From the NCBI GenBank assembly GCA_030533445.1, contig CM060064.1, positions 38,657,787 to 38,721,786 of the forward strand: 64,000 bases of DNA, in the 5' to 3' direction. Positions 1-12,789 of the stretch are shown here, piece after piece; position 1 is the stretch's first letter, and each line of letters opens with the position of its first letter. The notes beneath the pieces were generated by a model. It was not told the DNA's origin. It made no database searches and saw only the letters and a list, made by a program, of their open reading frames with translations. The DNA comes from Cyprinodon diabolis (taxonomy: Eukaryota; Chordata; Actinopteri; Cyprinodontiformes; Cyprinodontidae). The position numbers and the translations under genes are program-made.

Positions 1-2339
1 CAGTAATCGAATAATCACAATTAATCTGATTAAGTATTTTAGCCCTAGTTCTATGTAATAAGCTAAAACGAATCTGTAAAAAAAAAATAGCAAAACTCGT
101 AACTTTTATAGTAACAAGATAAATAGAGTAATAAATAAAAAATATACCAAATGTATACAACTTAGATGCTAACAATCATAATAACAATATTCATAGATGA
201 AAAATATTTTCCTAACAACTAACAGCGATTTTGAATGAACTTTGTTCCTGCAGAACTGGTCCTGCAGAACTGGTCACAGAGTTATTAACACTGGCCTTTC
301 TATCCGGGCCTTTTAACCTGCTAATTCAGAAAAAAGGTGCTTAAAGCTTTAGCAGATTGTTTTTTGAAGAGGTTTACTTCAGGGCAATATAGTCTTGCCT
401 AAAGGTTGCTGCAGAAGCTTTAGTTTTTATTCAGAAGGAAGAGATACTGAATCAAACATTGACATTGATGGGAGGAAAGTTAGTGACAGCACATTGCAGG
501 AAAGCTCAATGACAGATTTTATGTTTTGCACATGGTGATCTATTGTCCTCTGCATATGTTCTCATAACCATCTGATTTCAGCTCAGTTGTATAAAGAAGC
601 AAACTTGAGAAGATGGCGATAAAAACTAAATCTTGTTAAGTGATGTTTTTTTACCTCCAGGGTAGCTGGTTTTAAAGAATCTAAATCATTCCAAATTTGC
701 CCTTTAGAAACATTTCCAATCATTCAATAACAAACAGGTCTGTGAACTCTGTAGCATTATACTTTTCATTTTTCTAAAGCTAAGCTTCATTCTGAATCCT
801 TTATGCCAAACACTAAATCTGTGTTGGAGCAGTGACACGGTGAGGTCTTAGCCAAACAGTGAACGTTTTCTGAAAGAGGTCGTGACCTCTGAGGATACAA
901 TGAGGCGACTTTTCAGCGTTAACAGATTGACAGCTAACACCACACACATTGTGACGAGGACAGCAAGACATGACCGTGCAGGAAACCGGGCCCCCTCGGT
1001 GTGAGAGGTAGCGCCCAGAAACAATGCGGACGGGGCTCTGTGTGGCCGTTTACGTCATGGCTGCCGAATCAGCTTGGCGTTTGGGGAATTTTCGAGCAGG
1101 CGAATAGAGGCAGATGGAGCAAAGCGAGAATAACCACAGGCGAATGACCATTTCATCCAAAATAGAGCGCATTAAACATCTGTGTGCTTTGCTAACAGAT
1201 TTATTTATTTATTTCTTCCTTCACAGCTGCACATCATGCTGTAACAATACTACAAATTTGGACTTCCCCAGAATGTATTTGTGTTTGCAGGACTAATGTA
1301 AAGCTCAATGCTAGTGGCTAGCAGATAAAATATATATTCTCTGAAAGATGGTTTCAAAGTTCTGATAAGAGAGAGAAGATTATTGGCAGATTTCACCTTT
1401 ATTATTATTATCCTATATGAAATATCAGTGTTTTTTCTTTTTGCTCATTGCAGCACTGCATATAGATCATGTGCACAAGATGGCTGAAAAAATGAGTCAC
1501 CAATGGAGCTTTAGTGCATGTGCCTCTTTGTTTCAGATACTAATATTGTTGAAATTGCACCATAATCCAGTTTAGCCTGGTGGTGGGCTGATATTTGGGT
1601 ACGAGCACTGCCTGTGTTTCAGTGTTCAAACACGGCTCACCCACCGCAAATTTACCTCTTGTTTATCATCTTTTCTATTCAATTCTGATGAGGCAGATGG
1701 AGGCTGAACGCGCATGCACGAGATAACAAACAAGGCGAGGATGAACAGCAGACAAACAGAAACTGCAGCTCCCATTCCAAACACACACGCACAATCACGT
1801 AGAGCACCTACGTAGAGTCTGATTCCATCAATTATAAGAGCTTGATTGAGATTTAATTCAAAGCTGGGGTTTAATTGCTAATATCAAAGGATAATTAAGC
1901 TGATAAATCATGACTGATCTTATTGAATTAGAGATTGAAATAGCAGAGAACTTGCAAATTGTCTCTGTCAGTTGAATAAGTTATTTAATTGGTCTACAAG
2001 TTTGCCTCTGATACTAATCAAACTAAATATTCACCCTAAAACAGAGTTAAAGTAAGCTTCCCTGTTCTTGAAATTACATCTTTATGGTAATTTATCTTTG
2101 AGTTTAGAATATAAGTTTTTTTTTTGTCTCAGTTTAAGCTCCATAAAATCATTTTACTGTATCTATAGAAGCTTGGCAAAAGATTTTAAATCCCATAGAA
2201 TTCTGTAATGACCCTTTTGGTAGGTTATATGTGGCCAATATGAAAAACATACAGGGCTTATAGTTACTGCATGCATATTCATTTATCCATCCTTTTTTTT
2301 AACTAAAAATTACATTAATATCCTTACAAGGCTACATTA

Positions 2340-2960
2340 TTAGTGAATAGAGTCCACTTGTGTGCATTTAATCTCTGTTTGAATGCAGGTGTTCTGTAAA
2401 GACCTTAGAGGTTTTTGGAGAACAGCAGCAAACAACCACATTTATATAAATAAAGTTAGGAATACAACAGATGGGTCAGGAATAAAGATGTGGAGACGAT
2501 ATCTATCTATGACCCTATTATGGAGCTTTACTTCATCCAGGTTTAAACCATCACCTCAAACATGAAAAGACAATGAGGGAGTTAGTTAGAGAATCAGCTC
2601 AGGGGCCAATACTGTTTGCTGAGGAGCTGCAGAGATCAACAGCTCAGGTGGGAGAATCAGTGATAGCATAAAAAATCCTTCATAGACAGATAAGAAAGCT
2701 AAATTTAAAGAAAACCACTCAGGAAATCAATGAAATGATTGTCAGGGGAGTTACTCTACAGATCTTCCTCATGTCATGCACATATTAAAACACAGTGGTG
2801 GCAGCATCATGCTGTGGAGATTATTTTCATTCGCAGGGACAGGGAAGCTGGTCGGAGTAGGTGTGAAGAGATGGAGATGGAGATGCAGTTCTGAAAGGAA
2901 GCCCGTTAGCCCCCTGCTAACAACTAAAGTAAGGAGGGCAGCTGCACGTTCCAGCAGGTA
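2340..2960 (+). mobile_element. Decayed Tc1-like transposon copy
   Basis: The left part resembles the leader of fish Tc1-like elements (GTCCACTTGTGTGCATTTAA, then GGTGTTCTGTAAAGACC). The middle (about 2615-2680) matches the transposase segment GAGGAGCTGCAGAGATCAAC. The right part (about 2785-2870) holds the segment GTGGTGGCAGCATCATGCTG, the remnant of the G-G-S-I-M-L-W motif. The spacing between these blocks is much shorter than in a full copy and the frame is broken, so it is internally deleted and inactive. Ends are approximate. Confidence 0.7.
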
Positions 2961-3376
2961 AACCAACTAATCCCACATCCAAAGTCAACATAGAATCGTT
3001 TAAGTGTTTATATTGATTTGCAGGATGACAAGACTTGAAATTAGTAGAATACAAACACTCTGCCTGTATTTTATTCGAGCAAGAGTGGCAGAAATATCAA
3101 TTTTCTTAAATGTAAAGCTGGAAAAGACAAACTAAAAAACCCTTCAGCTAGATGATATCGGGTTGGGGGGGCCTACAGTATCAAATAAAATCCTAATGCC
3201 GTACAATATCAGCCTGATTACAGTATTGATGAGTACAATACAGTGTAGAAAGATTGACGTGGAGATCATGAGACATCAGGAGGAAAAATAATGTGAGTGT
3301 AACCAAGTGCACATAAGCAGGATGAGGACTTGGATAGATTCTAATATCTCCCCATGCGATTCCCCAGCACTCTGAC

Positions 3377-3396
3377 ACACACACACACACACACAC
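3377..3396. repeat. (CA)n microsatellite
   Basis: An uninterrupted CA dinucleotide run, about ten copies, is followed by further ACAC and CTCT simple sequence. Confidence 0.9.
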
Positions 3397-3419
3397 CCCT
3401 ACACACACTCTCTCTCCCT

Positions 3420-3800
3420 CTCAGACTGCATCTGCCGGAGCTGGTGGCTGTAGTTAAATTGAAATATTTCTCGGCGTGTGTCAGAAGCATGCAGAATGGT
3501 AATTATGACAGATCTGATTAGGCGGGCCGAGTCGGGCGGCTCCGGGCTGCAGGTGCGACCTTGTGCATTCCTGCGTGTGTAAATAAAATTAATTACAAGC
3601 GTAGGGGGCGCGCGGCGCGTGACATCGGCGCGCACAGGGGGGACTCCCACGGGGGGCACCCTAATGGAATATTTTTCCCGAGTCTAATAATACAGTTGGT
3701 ATTGACTTGAGGTAATTAGGGGGATCATTAAAGCGCTTTTCCCGGCGTATTTGCCTGCCTGATCAGATTAGTGAGAATGGGCCTCAGAACAAGCCCTGTG
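3420..3800. promoter_or_regulatory. Enhancer-like non-repetitive block
   Basis: This stretch contrasts with its AT-rich surroundings. It alternates GC-rich segments (GGGGGCGCGCGGCGCG) with several homeodomain-type cores (TAATTA, GATTAG, GGTAATTAGG). No simple repeat or transposon similarity is visible. This texture is typical of conserved noncoding elements in vertebrate introns around developmental genes, but conservation was not testable. Confidence 0.35.
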
Positions 3801-4339
3801 TGGTCTGTCAGGAGAAGAAGTAGAGACAGTGGGAGTGGGTTAGATAGCTCACTTTTGCTGGGAAGACAAAACGAAGAACACGCCACACCTGTCAATGGAA
3901 TGGTACCAAGTTTGGCAAAAAAAAAAGCTATGAAAAACAAGCCGTGGTCAGGACGGTTATATCAGAGACGACTCTGGACATTAGTTATGAACTAAAAATG
4001 CTATAAATTGTAGATTTACTGAAAAATGATGAATTTAAGGTGATGACGGCAGAGTCCCGACAGACGGGGCAGATTCCCGGTTTAGACTGCAGGGTAGGAG
4101 GTAGGCGAGGAAAAGTGAGGGAGCCGTGCGGTCGGGAGACAGATGGGGTGAGAGGTGGCATGTAAGGCGTAAGTGAGAGAGATGGAGAGAAAGACACAAA
4201 GTGCTCTGAGCATGCTCACTGAGACCCTGTACTAAACAGTCAGATAAAGGCTGCTGGGAATTCCTCTGTCCATTAAACAATAAAAGAAAGACTAATTTCA
4301 TGTGGAGCAGTGAGGGGGTGGGGGGGGGACTCACCGTTT

Positions 4340-4640
4340 GTGAGATAACTCATGGGCTAAATTAATTATTCAGACAGCTGGGTCTCCAGATCAAGAAATT
4401 TGTGTCTTTAATAATAGAGGCGATCTGGCCTTGCCTGTTTCCCATGGCAACCTAATAACCAAGCAGACACGGGAGATAAATAAATAAATCAATTAATAAA
4501 CAGTCACGGGCCTTTTCGACCCCCAGGGGCTTCGGTGCTCTCGCTTTGATCTGCCTAATTTGAGAGACGTGCGATGTGTGGAGGAGCCACCAACAGAGAG
4601 GAAGCCACACAGGCCGCAATATTACAGCCATTTTTACAGT
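4340..4640. promoter_or_regulatory. Enhancer-like non-repetitive block
   Basis: The block contains TTAATTATT, a CCCATGGCAACC segment resembling an RFX/X-box half site, CTTTGATCTG (TCF/LEF-like) and ATCAATTAATAAA. These are packed in unique-looking sequence of mixed composition. I infer a cis-regulatory element within the satb1 intron; nothing coding is visible. Confidence 0.33.
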
Positions 4641-5352
4641 CAGTTAGAGAGTTCAGTCATTATTGTTTGACACAGCAAATTTCCAGCAAGGATTAACTAA
4701 GACCGAATGTATGAAGCATTATATGGGCTTTAAACTACTTTGTTGTAGCCTCATTGCATCTGTCATTAGATCTGATGTGTGTATGAAGAGCAGGAAGAGT
4801 CTCTACAGTTTGACAAACATATTAATGCCTTAAATGCATACTTAATATTGCCTCCTGTAAATAAAACATCACATTGCATGTTGGTGCTACATGCATGTTG
4901 AATCTCCAAGGTTGCATTGTTCTGGTTTCCCCTCTGCACAGGGCTTGGGTTGCATAATATCGCAACTTTATCACCATTATTACTGTGTCAAGCATTTATA
5001 CTGCAAAAAAACTGCATGGATGTCATAAAGTATATTTGCACCATCTCTCTGTATATTTTGGGTTTGTAGTTGTAGAAAAAAAGAAGAAAAAAATAGACCG
5101 ACATTAATTTTAGACTAACATTTCTTAATTTACTACAAAACATATAATCATTCTGACTTTTACTATCAATGTTATGTTTTATTTAGATATAATACAGTCC
5201 TAAAGCCAATTGCAGAAAAGTCCCCTCTTCAAAAGTTGTTGAAGAAGTTTGTGCAATAAGTGAAAAGTGCAATGCAATTTTCCAGAGATATTTGGAGGGG
5301 CCACCAATTGTCCAAACATTATAAAATGTATGTGAAGCAACTTTCATTGAAC

Positions 5353-5965
5353 TAACAGACTGAAGGGATCAGACAGCTGCAGCTGATCCAGAACGCTGCT
5401 GCCCGTGTCCTCACTAAGACTAAGAAAGTAGAGCACATCACCCCAAATCTAAAGTCCTTACACTGGCTCCCTGTATCTCAGAGAATAGACTTTAAAATAC
5501 TTCTGTTAGTCCATAAATCTCTGAATGGCTTAGCACCTAAATACATCACAGACTTGCTATCAGTGTATCAACCCTCCAGACCACTCAGGTCTTCTGGCTC
5601 CAGCCTGCTCTGCATACCTAGAACCAGAACTAAACATGGAGAAGCAGCATTTAGTTCCTATGCTCCACTTATCTGGAACAAACTTCCAGAAAACTGAAAA
5701 GTGCGGAAAGCCTGAGTTCCTTTAAATAAAGAATAAAAACACATTTGTTTAGGATTGCCTTCGACTGTTCTAGTTAAACAGTTCAACTAAAACATATTTT
5801 CTTTAGTCCAACTGTTTTTAATATTCTTTTTTGTTTCTGCATTTTTTCCCCTACTTGCTTTGATTCTGTTTTATCTTCCTGTATTTTAATCATGTAAAGC
5901 ACTTTGCATTGTACTGAATTGTGCTATACAAATAAATTTGCCTTGCCTCGCCTTGCCTTGGAGAT
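5353..5965 (+). mobile_element. L2-like LINE 3' end with TTGCC-type tail
   Basis: The plus strand translates, with stops and shifts, to the C-terminal end of an L2-clade reverse transcriptase (LQLIQNAAARVLTKTKK, then LHWLPVSQRIDFKILLLVHK). A short 3'UTR follows, then GTAAAGCACTTTGCATTGTA. It finishes with the repeated tail TTGCCTTGCCTCGCCTTGCC, as expected for L2-type retroposition. The copy is strongly 5'-truncated and carries at least one premature stop near 5695, so it is dead. Confidence 0.85.
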
Positions 5966-6889
5966 AGTGACAGCATTCCTACTAATCCTTCTAGCAGTTG
6001 CCAATTCCTTCAAAATAAACCTTAGCTTATTTCAAACTGCATCATCTACATCATGTCAAAAGGTTGAGTGTCCCAGACAAAGCTGGAAAAGTCATTATCA
6101 TTTTGTATTTCATCAAAATGTCACCAATATTATCATTACGTACAAATGATTCTTGCTATTAATCACTGAGGTTTAGACTTTAGTTTCATAAATTGTTTTA
6201 ATTTCTCTTATCTTCATTAAACTTATTTCTACATAAAACTCTTTAAGATACCAACTTCTCCCTTAAATGAATTAAAGATATTTAAAGGATTTACACATTA
6301 TTATTTGTTTTGATACATAATGATGATAATGACGACTGCAGTTCCATGCATTTTACAGCTGGAGATGAAATGTACGGATTTAAAGTGTCTTCTCAGTAAC
6401 AGACTAACATCTGAGCAGCCACAGTCTACAGACAGACACTGAGAAAGGTCAGCCATCTGCCTCGCTTGATAAGCCGCCACTGGATGCAACGAAGTGATAC
6501 AAGCAATGTGTGCATGTGTGCATCCATGCATGCAGTGGGTGGAAGTGTTGTGGCAAAAAAAAAAAAGGAAAGAGGAAAATGGTTTTGCGGAAAAAGATCC
6601 AAAAAGATGACGAGAACGGAGCAGATTCTTTTCCCCAACTTCTGACAGTTTTTCGGTCCAGCTCCCTTCCTCCTATCAGAGTCACCACTCTTACCACCCA
6701 CCCAACCTCCGCATCTCAAGATCAACATGGCACTCACTCATCCCCCCCCCCCACCACCACCACCATCACCCAAACCTTCCTCCGTCGTCCACGACTCCAG
6801 GGACCGCCGTGCCAGGCGGGTGCAGGGTGACAGATGGCATACACCAACCTCCCTCCCCTCCTAGAGCTCTTCTCTCCTCTCCCTCCTAC

Positions 6890-7020
6890 TGCATCAGCCC
6901 CCCTGCTCGGCCCCCCGCCCCCCCCTCCTCCGGTGGCGCAGCGGCGGACCAGATCAGTGCCATTCTGTCTCATTAGAGCCTGGCTAATTAGCGTAGCCTC
7001 TTCCAGGGGAGAGTGAGTGA
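6890..7020. promoter_or_regulatory. Enhancer-like short block
   Basis: The sequence CTCATTAGAGCCTGGCTAATTAGCG sits in unique DNA downstream of pyrimidine-rich simple sequence. It has two homeodomain-type cores and a CpG-containing flank. It is listed as a weak candidate only. Confidence 0.22.
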
Positions 7021-8754
7021 GTGTGAGAGAGATGGAGAGAGGATGATGATGGGAAGGGAGGGTGTTGGTGGCGTTGACGGCGATCTGTGCTCTTCTGGTC
7101 ATTGAGGAGTCGAAGGGCATTGAGCCCCGCGGTACGCCGGGCTCCCAGGGTGCTTGTTTTTCAACAGCGGGGTCTCTGATTCCACCCACTGCATGATTCC
7201 TCTCAGGAACTGTCGAGAATGTTTAGACACTAAAGTCAAGCCAAAGGAATTGCCCCAATCTGCTCCACACCACCCTGCAGCTAGCATCCCAATGCTACGC
7301 TAAATATTAGCTGCCAGACTCACCGCTCCCCTTTCAACAACGTTGCTATCAAATCAGAGCTGTTCATATCATATCTAGCACCTCTATAGCTTTGATCAAA
7401 CCAGGCTGCTGTGGTTTCTAATGGCTGTGTCATAGCTGGATCAGAACCAGTTATTTTCTGCAATTTGGACGAGTCCTGAAGCTCAACAGAAACGCACTAA
7501 TCCTGAAGCGTTCACTCGCCAAAAAAAAAAAAAAAAGTCTCTGATTTCTATCGAAAACGTCTCTGCTTCTTTTTCAGATTGACTGGAAGTGAGTTGCAAC
7601 CTTTAATCAGATAAAGTGACTTGGTTCAGGTTAGATTCACAGCTCTATAGTTGCATCTCTGAATATGTGGCAGTAAAAGAGTGATTGAAATGCAACACTG
7701 AATATGTGAGAGGAGGTGGAGGAGGGGGGCTGTTAGGGTCTGGCAGAGGCCTGCTGTGGTTACGAGCCCTAAGAGAGAACAGGATGGCTGTGTTCCAGAT
7801 ACCTCCCAAACACACAGAGTACACACATTCAATCTGCCTAAACAGAAACCTATATCTACTACAGAGGAAGCACAAACACAGATCTATACACACGTCGGCA
7901 AACACTCAGTCGAGCAGAGCAGGCACCAATCAGGTAAATGTTTACTACTCCTCCATCTTAGGAAACACAAGATGAAATAAGGACCGAGTTTCCTTCAGGG
8001 TTCTATCAGCTACTCATCTCTGATTAAATCAAATGCTTCTCCTAAACATAAGGCTGCTAACAAACACCCACTGAGCGCACACGGGACTGACGCACTGGTC
8101 AGCTGATTTGGTGTTCTTAAACACCCCACCCCCAAGTTGAGCCTGAGCTGACGGGACAGTGCCAGCTTTGGTGATGAGGCCTCTCCGTCACCCTCCCCCA
8201 ACGATTATTTCCCTGGACCCCATATGGGCACCCTGCCAGTCGAGCCCATCCTCCAACCACGTCCCCGACGCTCACTGCTGGCAGGATCCTTTCATTCTGG
8301 GTTTCTGTAGGGTTATATTTTGCCTCGCACGGCTGCAAACATCTCTTGACCTTAGCTACAAACCGAAAGGCAGTAAAGATGGCGATGTTGATATCTCATG
8401 TGAGGAAAAATCCTCCAATCAGAAGGAGCTATGATTTCACCACTAACACCTCTTTTCAAGTGAGCAAGGAGAGATGAGTTGGCAGCAGCATGTAGCAGGG
8501 TTAAACAGACACAGAGTCGGTGCTAATTACTTACTTGTTTTGCCTTCCCAGAAATGAGTTCTTGAGAATTTTTTTTTTTGAATGAATGAATGAATAGAAG
8601 GTAGATTCTGTTCTTCCTCTTTTGTATAACGAAACATTTTATTTTCAGGCAGTATTAACTCAGCAGCATTCACGGAAATCAGAGCAGTTAAATTTCAGAA
8701 AACCATGAAGAGATTAAATCTATAAAAACAGCTTTTCTCAGAAAAAACAAAATA

Positions 8755-10002
8755 CACTATATTGCCAAAAGTATTTGCTCACCCATCCAAATTATTGGAA
8801 TCAGGTGTTCCAATCACTTCCATGGCCACAGGTGTATAAATTCAAGCACCTAGGCATGCAGACTGTTTTTACAAACATTTGTGAAAGAATGGGTCGCTCT
8901 CAGGAGCTCAGTGAATTCCAGCGTGGAACTGTGATAGGATGCCACCTGTGCAACAAATCCAGTCGTGAAATTTCCTCGCTCCTAAATATTCCACAGTCAA
9001 CTGTCAGCTGTATTATAAGAAAATGGAAGTGTTTGGGAACGACAGCAACTCAGCCACGAAGTGGTAGGCCACGTAAACTGACGGAGCGGGGTCAGCGGAT
9101 GCTGAAGCGCATAGTGCGAAGAGGTCGCCAACTTTCTGCAGAGTCAATCACTACAGACCTCCAAACTTCATGTGGCCTTCAGATTAGCTCAAGAACAGTG
9201 CGCAGAGAGCTTCATGGAATGGGTTTCCATGGTCGAGCAGCTGCATCCAAGCCATACATAACCAAGTGCAATGCAAAGCGTCGGATGCGGTGGTGTAAAG
9301 CACGCCGCCACTGGACTCTAGAGCAGTGGAGACGCGTTCTCTGGAGTGACGAATCGCGCTTCTCCATCTGGCAATCTGATGGACGGGTCTGGGTTTGGCG
9401 GTTGCCAGGAGAACGGTACTTGTCTGACTGCATTGTGCCAAGTGTAAAGTTTGGTGGAGGGGGGATTATGGTGTGGGGTTGTTTTTCAGGAGCTGGGCTT
9501 GGCCCCTTAGTTCCAGTGAAAGGAACTCTGAATGCTTCAGCATACCAAGACATTTTGGACAATTCCATGCTCCCAACTTTGTGGGAACAGTTTGGAGCTG
9601 GCCCCTTCCTCTTCCAACATGACTGTGCACCAGTGCACAAAGCAAGGTCCATAAAGACATGGATGACAGAGTCTGGTGTGGATGAACTTGACTGGCCTGC
9701 ACAGAGTCCTGACCTCAACCCGATAGAACACCTTTGGGATGAATTAGAGCGGAGACTGAGAGCCAGGCCTTCTCGTCCAACATCAGTGTGCGACCTCACA
9801 AATGCGCTTCTGGAAGAATGGTCAAAAATTCCCATAAACACACTCCTAAACCTTGTGGACAGCCTTCCCAGAAGAGTTGAAGCTGTTCTAGCTGCAAAGG
9901 GTGGACCGACGTCATATTGAACCCTATGGATTAGGAACGGGATGTCACTTAAGCTCATATGTGAGTCAAGGCAGGTGAGCAAATACTTTTGGCAATATAG
10001 TG
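8755..10002 (+). mobile_element. Intact Tc1-like transposon (DD34E)
   Basis: The 1248-base element is bounded by TA duplications at 8753-8754 and 10003-10004. It has 29-bp terminal inverted repeats that match perfectly (8755-8783 and 9974-10002), starting CACTATATTGCCAAAAGTAT. It contains one uninterrupted transposase frame. Tc1-like elements move by cut and paste into TA sites. The copy lies in the satb1 intron in the opposite orientation to the gene. Perfect ends and an intact reading frame suggest recent insertion. Confidence 0.97.
8889..9920 (+). CDS. Tc1-like transposase, 343 aa, apparently intact
   Basis: The start is placed at the ATG giving [17 protein letters not shown], the usual N-terminus for this group, although the frame is open further upstream. 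Residues about 1-110 form the paired-like DNA-binding region, with a helix-turn-helix around [18 protein letters not shown]. It carries an AT-hook-like GRPRK at 59-63. The catalytic triad is present: D154 in WSDESRF, D245 in FQHDCAPVH and E280 in [10 protein letters not shown], with 34 residues between the last two. The glycine-rich [10 protein letters not shown] box is at 188-197. Length and motifs match an active-type Tc1 transposase; activity itself is not shown. Confidence 0.95.
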   Translation: MGRSQELSEFQRGTVIGCHLCNKSSREISSLLNIPQSTVSCIIRKWKCLGTTATQPRSGRPRKLTERGQRMLKRIVRRGRQLSAESITTDLQTSCGLQISSRTVRRELHGMGFHGRAAASKPYITKCNAKRRMRWCKARRHWTLEQWRRVLWSDESRFSIWQSDGRVWVWRLPGERYLSDCIVPSVKFGGGGIMVWGCFSGAGLGPLVPVKGTLNASAYQDILDNSMLPTLWEQFGAGPFLFQHDCAPVHKARSIKTWMTESGVDELDWPAQSPDLNPIEHLWDELERRLRARPSRPTSVCDLTNALLEEWSKIPINTLLNLVDSLPRRVEAVLAAKGGPTSY

Positions 10003-11259
10003 TACATCTGGTTTCTAATTGGCTTCGACTGTTGTTTTGTATTTATGTTGGAATATTTTAGCAATTCGTTGAGACCATGACCCCATAACAAAAACAAATA
10101 ACGTATCTCAAGAGGAGATTCAAGGTTAAACAATAAAGCACCATCACGATCACAATTATATTTAAAAAAAGAAAAAGGCGAAAATTTAAAATTCGGCAAA
10201 TATATCTATTTTTATTACTGTTTTAGAACATCTAGCAGGGTTAAGATCAATGTGGGCAACAATTCATTAAACATCACTGAAGCTGGCTTTCTTTTGGTTA
10301 GCATGATAAAGGCCTATTTCCCCGGACAACTTAGATCGGCTTAGTTTCAAAATGTATTACTTTTATACAAGAAAAATCAGCAACATTTGACAAAAATCCA
10401 CAAGATTTGAAAAACTTTGTTTTTGTTGTAAATTCTATTAAATTAAAAATATTTCATTCCTTGGATAAAGACCTGAATGTGCCACATAGCTAGAGCTGCC
10501 ATTTGGTAATCAATCTGTTGACTAATTTTATTTCTAATAGATTACAAGGCAACTTGATAGATTTTTTACAGAATTTAAGCCTTATGAAGCTAAAACATTA
10601 TAGGAATTATGTTAAGAATATATTTAAAGAATTTTTTTCCTCATCGGTGCAAATTCTGTTTTTTTGTAACGTTTGGCTAAATCAAGCGATCACTGATCGG
10701 ATAATTATCCGTTACATTTTTTTCTGAAAAAGGCCATCCTATTTAAACAACACTGAGCAGATATATAGAAAAAATATATAAACAAAACTGCACAGGAACT
10801 TTTTTGCTTTTTTCATGCTGATTTGTCAAAAGAAAAAATGTTTTATAAAAAAATGGAGCCGAAACCAACAAATGTTATCATTTCCTAAGATAATATTCAT
10901 TTTAACAGCTCCTGATTAGTGGGGATTTCCTTTTTAGACAATTTCAGTACTGCTAGATTATATAAGAATCTACAACATTGAAAAGTTTTTTGCTGGTTTA
11001 ATGGTTCCGAATCTGACTTTAAAAAATAATCTGAAGTCTGGATTAGCAGGAAAAGCCTGATCGGTGCATCTTTAACATAACAGGATATGACTGGAACATG
11101 TCGGAAGTTTCTTGAAATGATGTGTAAATAACTCAATTGAACAAAGTTTCTTTACATGCAATAAATCTACATAAATTTGGAAAGATTAAAATAGAAACCA
11201 CCACCTTAACGCTCTTCAAAAAGTGACAAGGAGACACATTTTTCTGTTAGCTTCCAACA

Positions 11260-11600
11260 TTTTTTAGGGAGCAGGTTTGCGTTTGGAGCAGTGACTGGTC
11301 TAAAGGTTGCTGGGAGCTGTGGCGGCTGCTGAGGTAAGGGGGGAGACCAGCTGCCCGGGAAGCGCCCATTACGAGATGGAGCCAGAGATAAGTGCTCTCA
11401 CAGGCCCCTTTTCAGAGGCATAATTAGCACACTTCTTATCTGCAGCTCAATTCACATTCACACCCGCCTGCCATGAATGGAACGTGAAAAAGAGGCAGAA
11501 ATCGGAGGGAACGGCGGAGGCAGAGGGGCAAGACGTAGAGACGGGAGGGGAGGCGGGGAGGGCACGGTGGAAATCGGTTCCCAGACAAGCCGTCAATTTG
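11260..11600. promoter_or_regulatory. Enhancer-like non-repetitive block near coding exon 8
   Basis: The block has unique sequence of balanced composition, including CAGAGGCATAATTAGCACAC, ACTTCTTATCTGCAGCTCAA (a GATA-like TTATCT) and CCGCCTGCCATGAATGG. No coding potential or repeat family is recognisable. It lies about 0.8 kb downstream of coding exon 8 and is inferred to be a regulatory element. Confidence 0.33.
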
Positions 11601-12390
11601 GGAAGAGGTGAGACAGGAGCGAGTTAATACTGCAACTGCCTTTTCTCTTTCTCCATCCTACGAAGGAGTCTTTGAACTCTTTAACAAAAACAGTGGTTTG
11701 TGCATCAAACTGCAATTTGGTAAAACAAAGCTATCTGGGGCTATAATCATCCTAATCAGCAAGAAAAAAAACATAAAGCCTTTGCAGATATTTCGAGATT
11801 ATTCCGCCCTTGGTGATCTATTTCCCCACCCGTCCTCCTCATCAGGCACAATTGTGGAAATCTCTCCAGCTCTGCCTGCGACACACACATTAACGCTAAG
11901 TCCTGGGTGCCGCAGCTTTAATTGCTTTTAATAAAGAGTTAAACTGCTGGTGTGTTTTCTCCTCGTCTGTTTCTCTGTTTCCAGCACACACAGGCTCGTA
12001 TTGTTCGAGCTTTGTGAGAGCTGACAGGGGCCCCTCATCATCATCTTACTGCGCCGAGCTAATATAAACAGGTTTGTTTGGTGTTGAAACAGCGTCAACT
12101 GAACTCCAAACCCACAATAAAGAAGACATGATGACGATAACTCACTGCTGCCATGTTTCTGGAGTCAAACACATTTCTGTCCTTTTACCTAAAAGTTTTC
12201 ATTTGGATCATCATCATGGGGGTTATCAAAGATTACGGAATGTCTATAAGGAGTTAAATTAATCAAGGATCTATCTTTTTCAGGTTACTTAAAGATGCTT
12301 TAAAGGGATACTATACCAGATAACAACAAAAAATTCTCCATTTTGTTTGATTGTATTTGTTGGGCGTTTGGTTGTGGTGTGTTCAGGTAC

Positions 12391-12546
12391 CTGGCTCTTA
12401 GACGCAGCCACCTTGGCAAACAGGGCCTGGGACACTTTGGCCCGCTTCATCTCCTGCTGGATCTCGTCATAGATGGTGGAGGTGATGTTCAAGATGCAGT
12501 TCTCGGTCTTTCCGTTCCACTCGCTCGGCAGAGGCGATGGTTTCAC
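12391..12546 (-). CDS. satb1: satb1 coding exon 8 (first half of CUT2)
   Basis: The acceptor is CTTTTTTTAG before 12546 and the donor is AGCCAG|GTACCT after 12391. The 156 bases are 52 codons, phase 0 to 0, residues 489-540. A divergent lead-in ([17 protein letters not shown]) is followed by the conserved start of CUT repeat 2, [20 protein letters not shown] and AKVAASKSQ. The expected next residues of CUT2 (GWLCELLRWKE-type) are not found anywhere to the left, so the following intron is at least 12.4 kb. Confidence 0.95.
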
Positions 12547-12789
12547 CTAAAAAAAGAAAAGGTGAGAAAACTGCTAAAGAAGTCTGAGCATTTTGAAATG
12601 AAAATGTATTTTATTGTCTATAAACTCTACTTAACTAAACTACCAGAAACAGTAAAGTACCCAGAAGGTCCTTTCCTATTCAAACATGATTTTGAAAAAG
12701 TCGTTTTTTGTCATATGATCTTCTGCATATTTGCCATTTTTTTCCTGATACAGTTTATGGCAAACTGAAATCTTTAGTTTCATGGTTTT

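Larger units (their letters stand above)
1..12390 (-). other. satb1: satb1 intron after coding exon 8 (partial)
   Basis: No coding exon of satb1 is recognisable here, and no ORF on either strand resembles CUT2 or homeodomain sequence. The region holds an intact Tc1-like transposon, a decayed Tc1-like copy, an L2-like LINE 3' end and several non-repetitive enhancer-like blocks, each listed separately. The stretches 1-2340, 7200-8750 and 10005-11200 show only AT-rich or unremarkable sequence. Confidence 0.8.

Noticed and set aside
6734..7189. 151-codon minus-strand open frame
   Set aside because: It is low-complexity Gly/Pro-rich translation of pyrimidine and purine tracts, without splice context or similarity to CUT or homeodomain sequence.
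9212..9982. 256-codon open frame antisense to the Tc1-like transposase
   Set aside because: It is the shadow of a well-conserved coding sequence and has no recognisable domain; the sense frame carries the catalytic triad.
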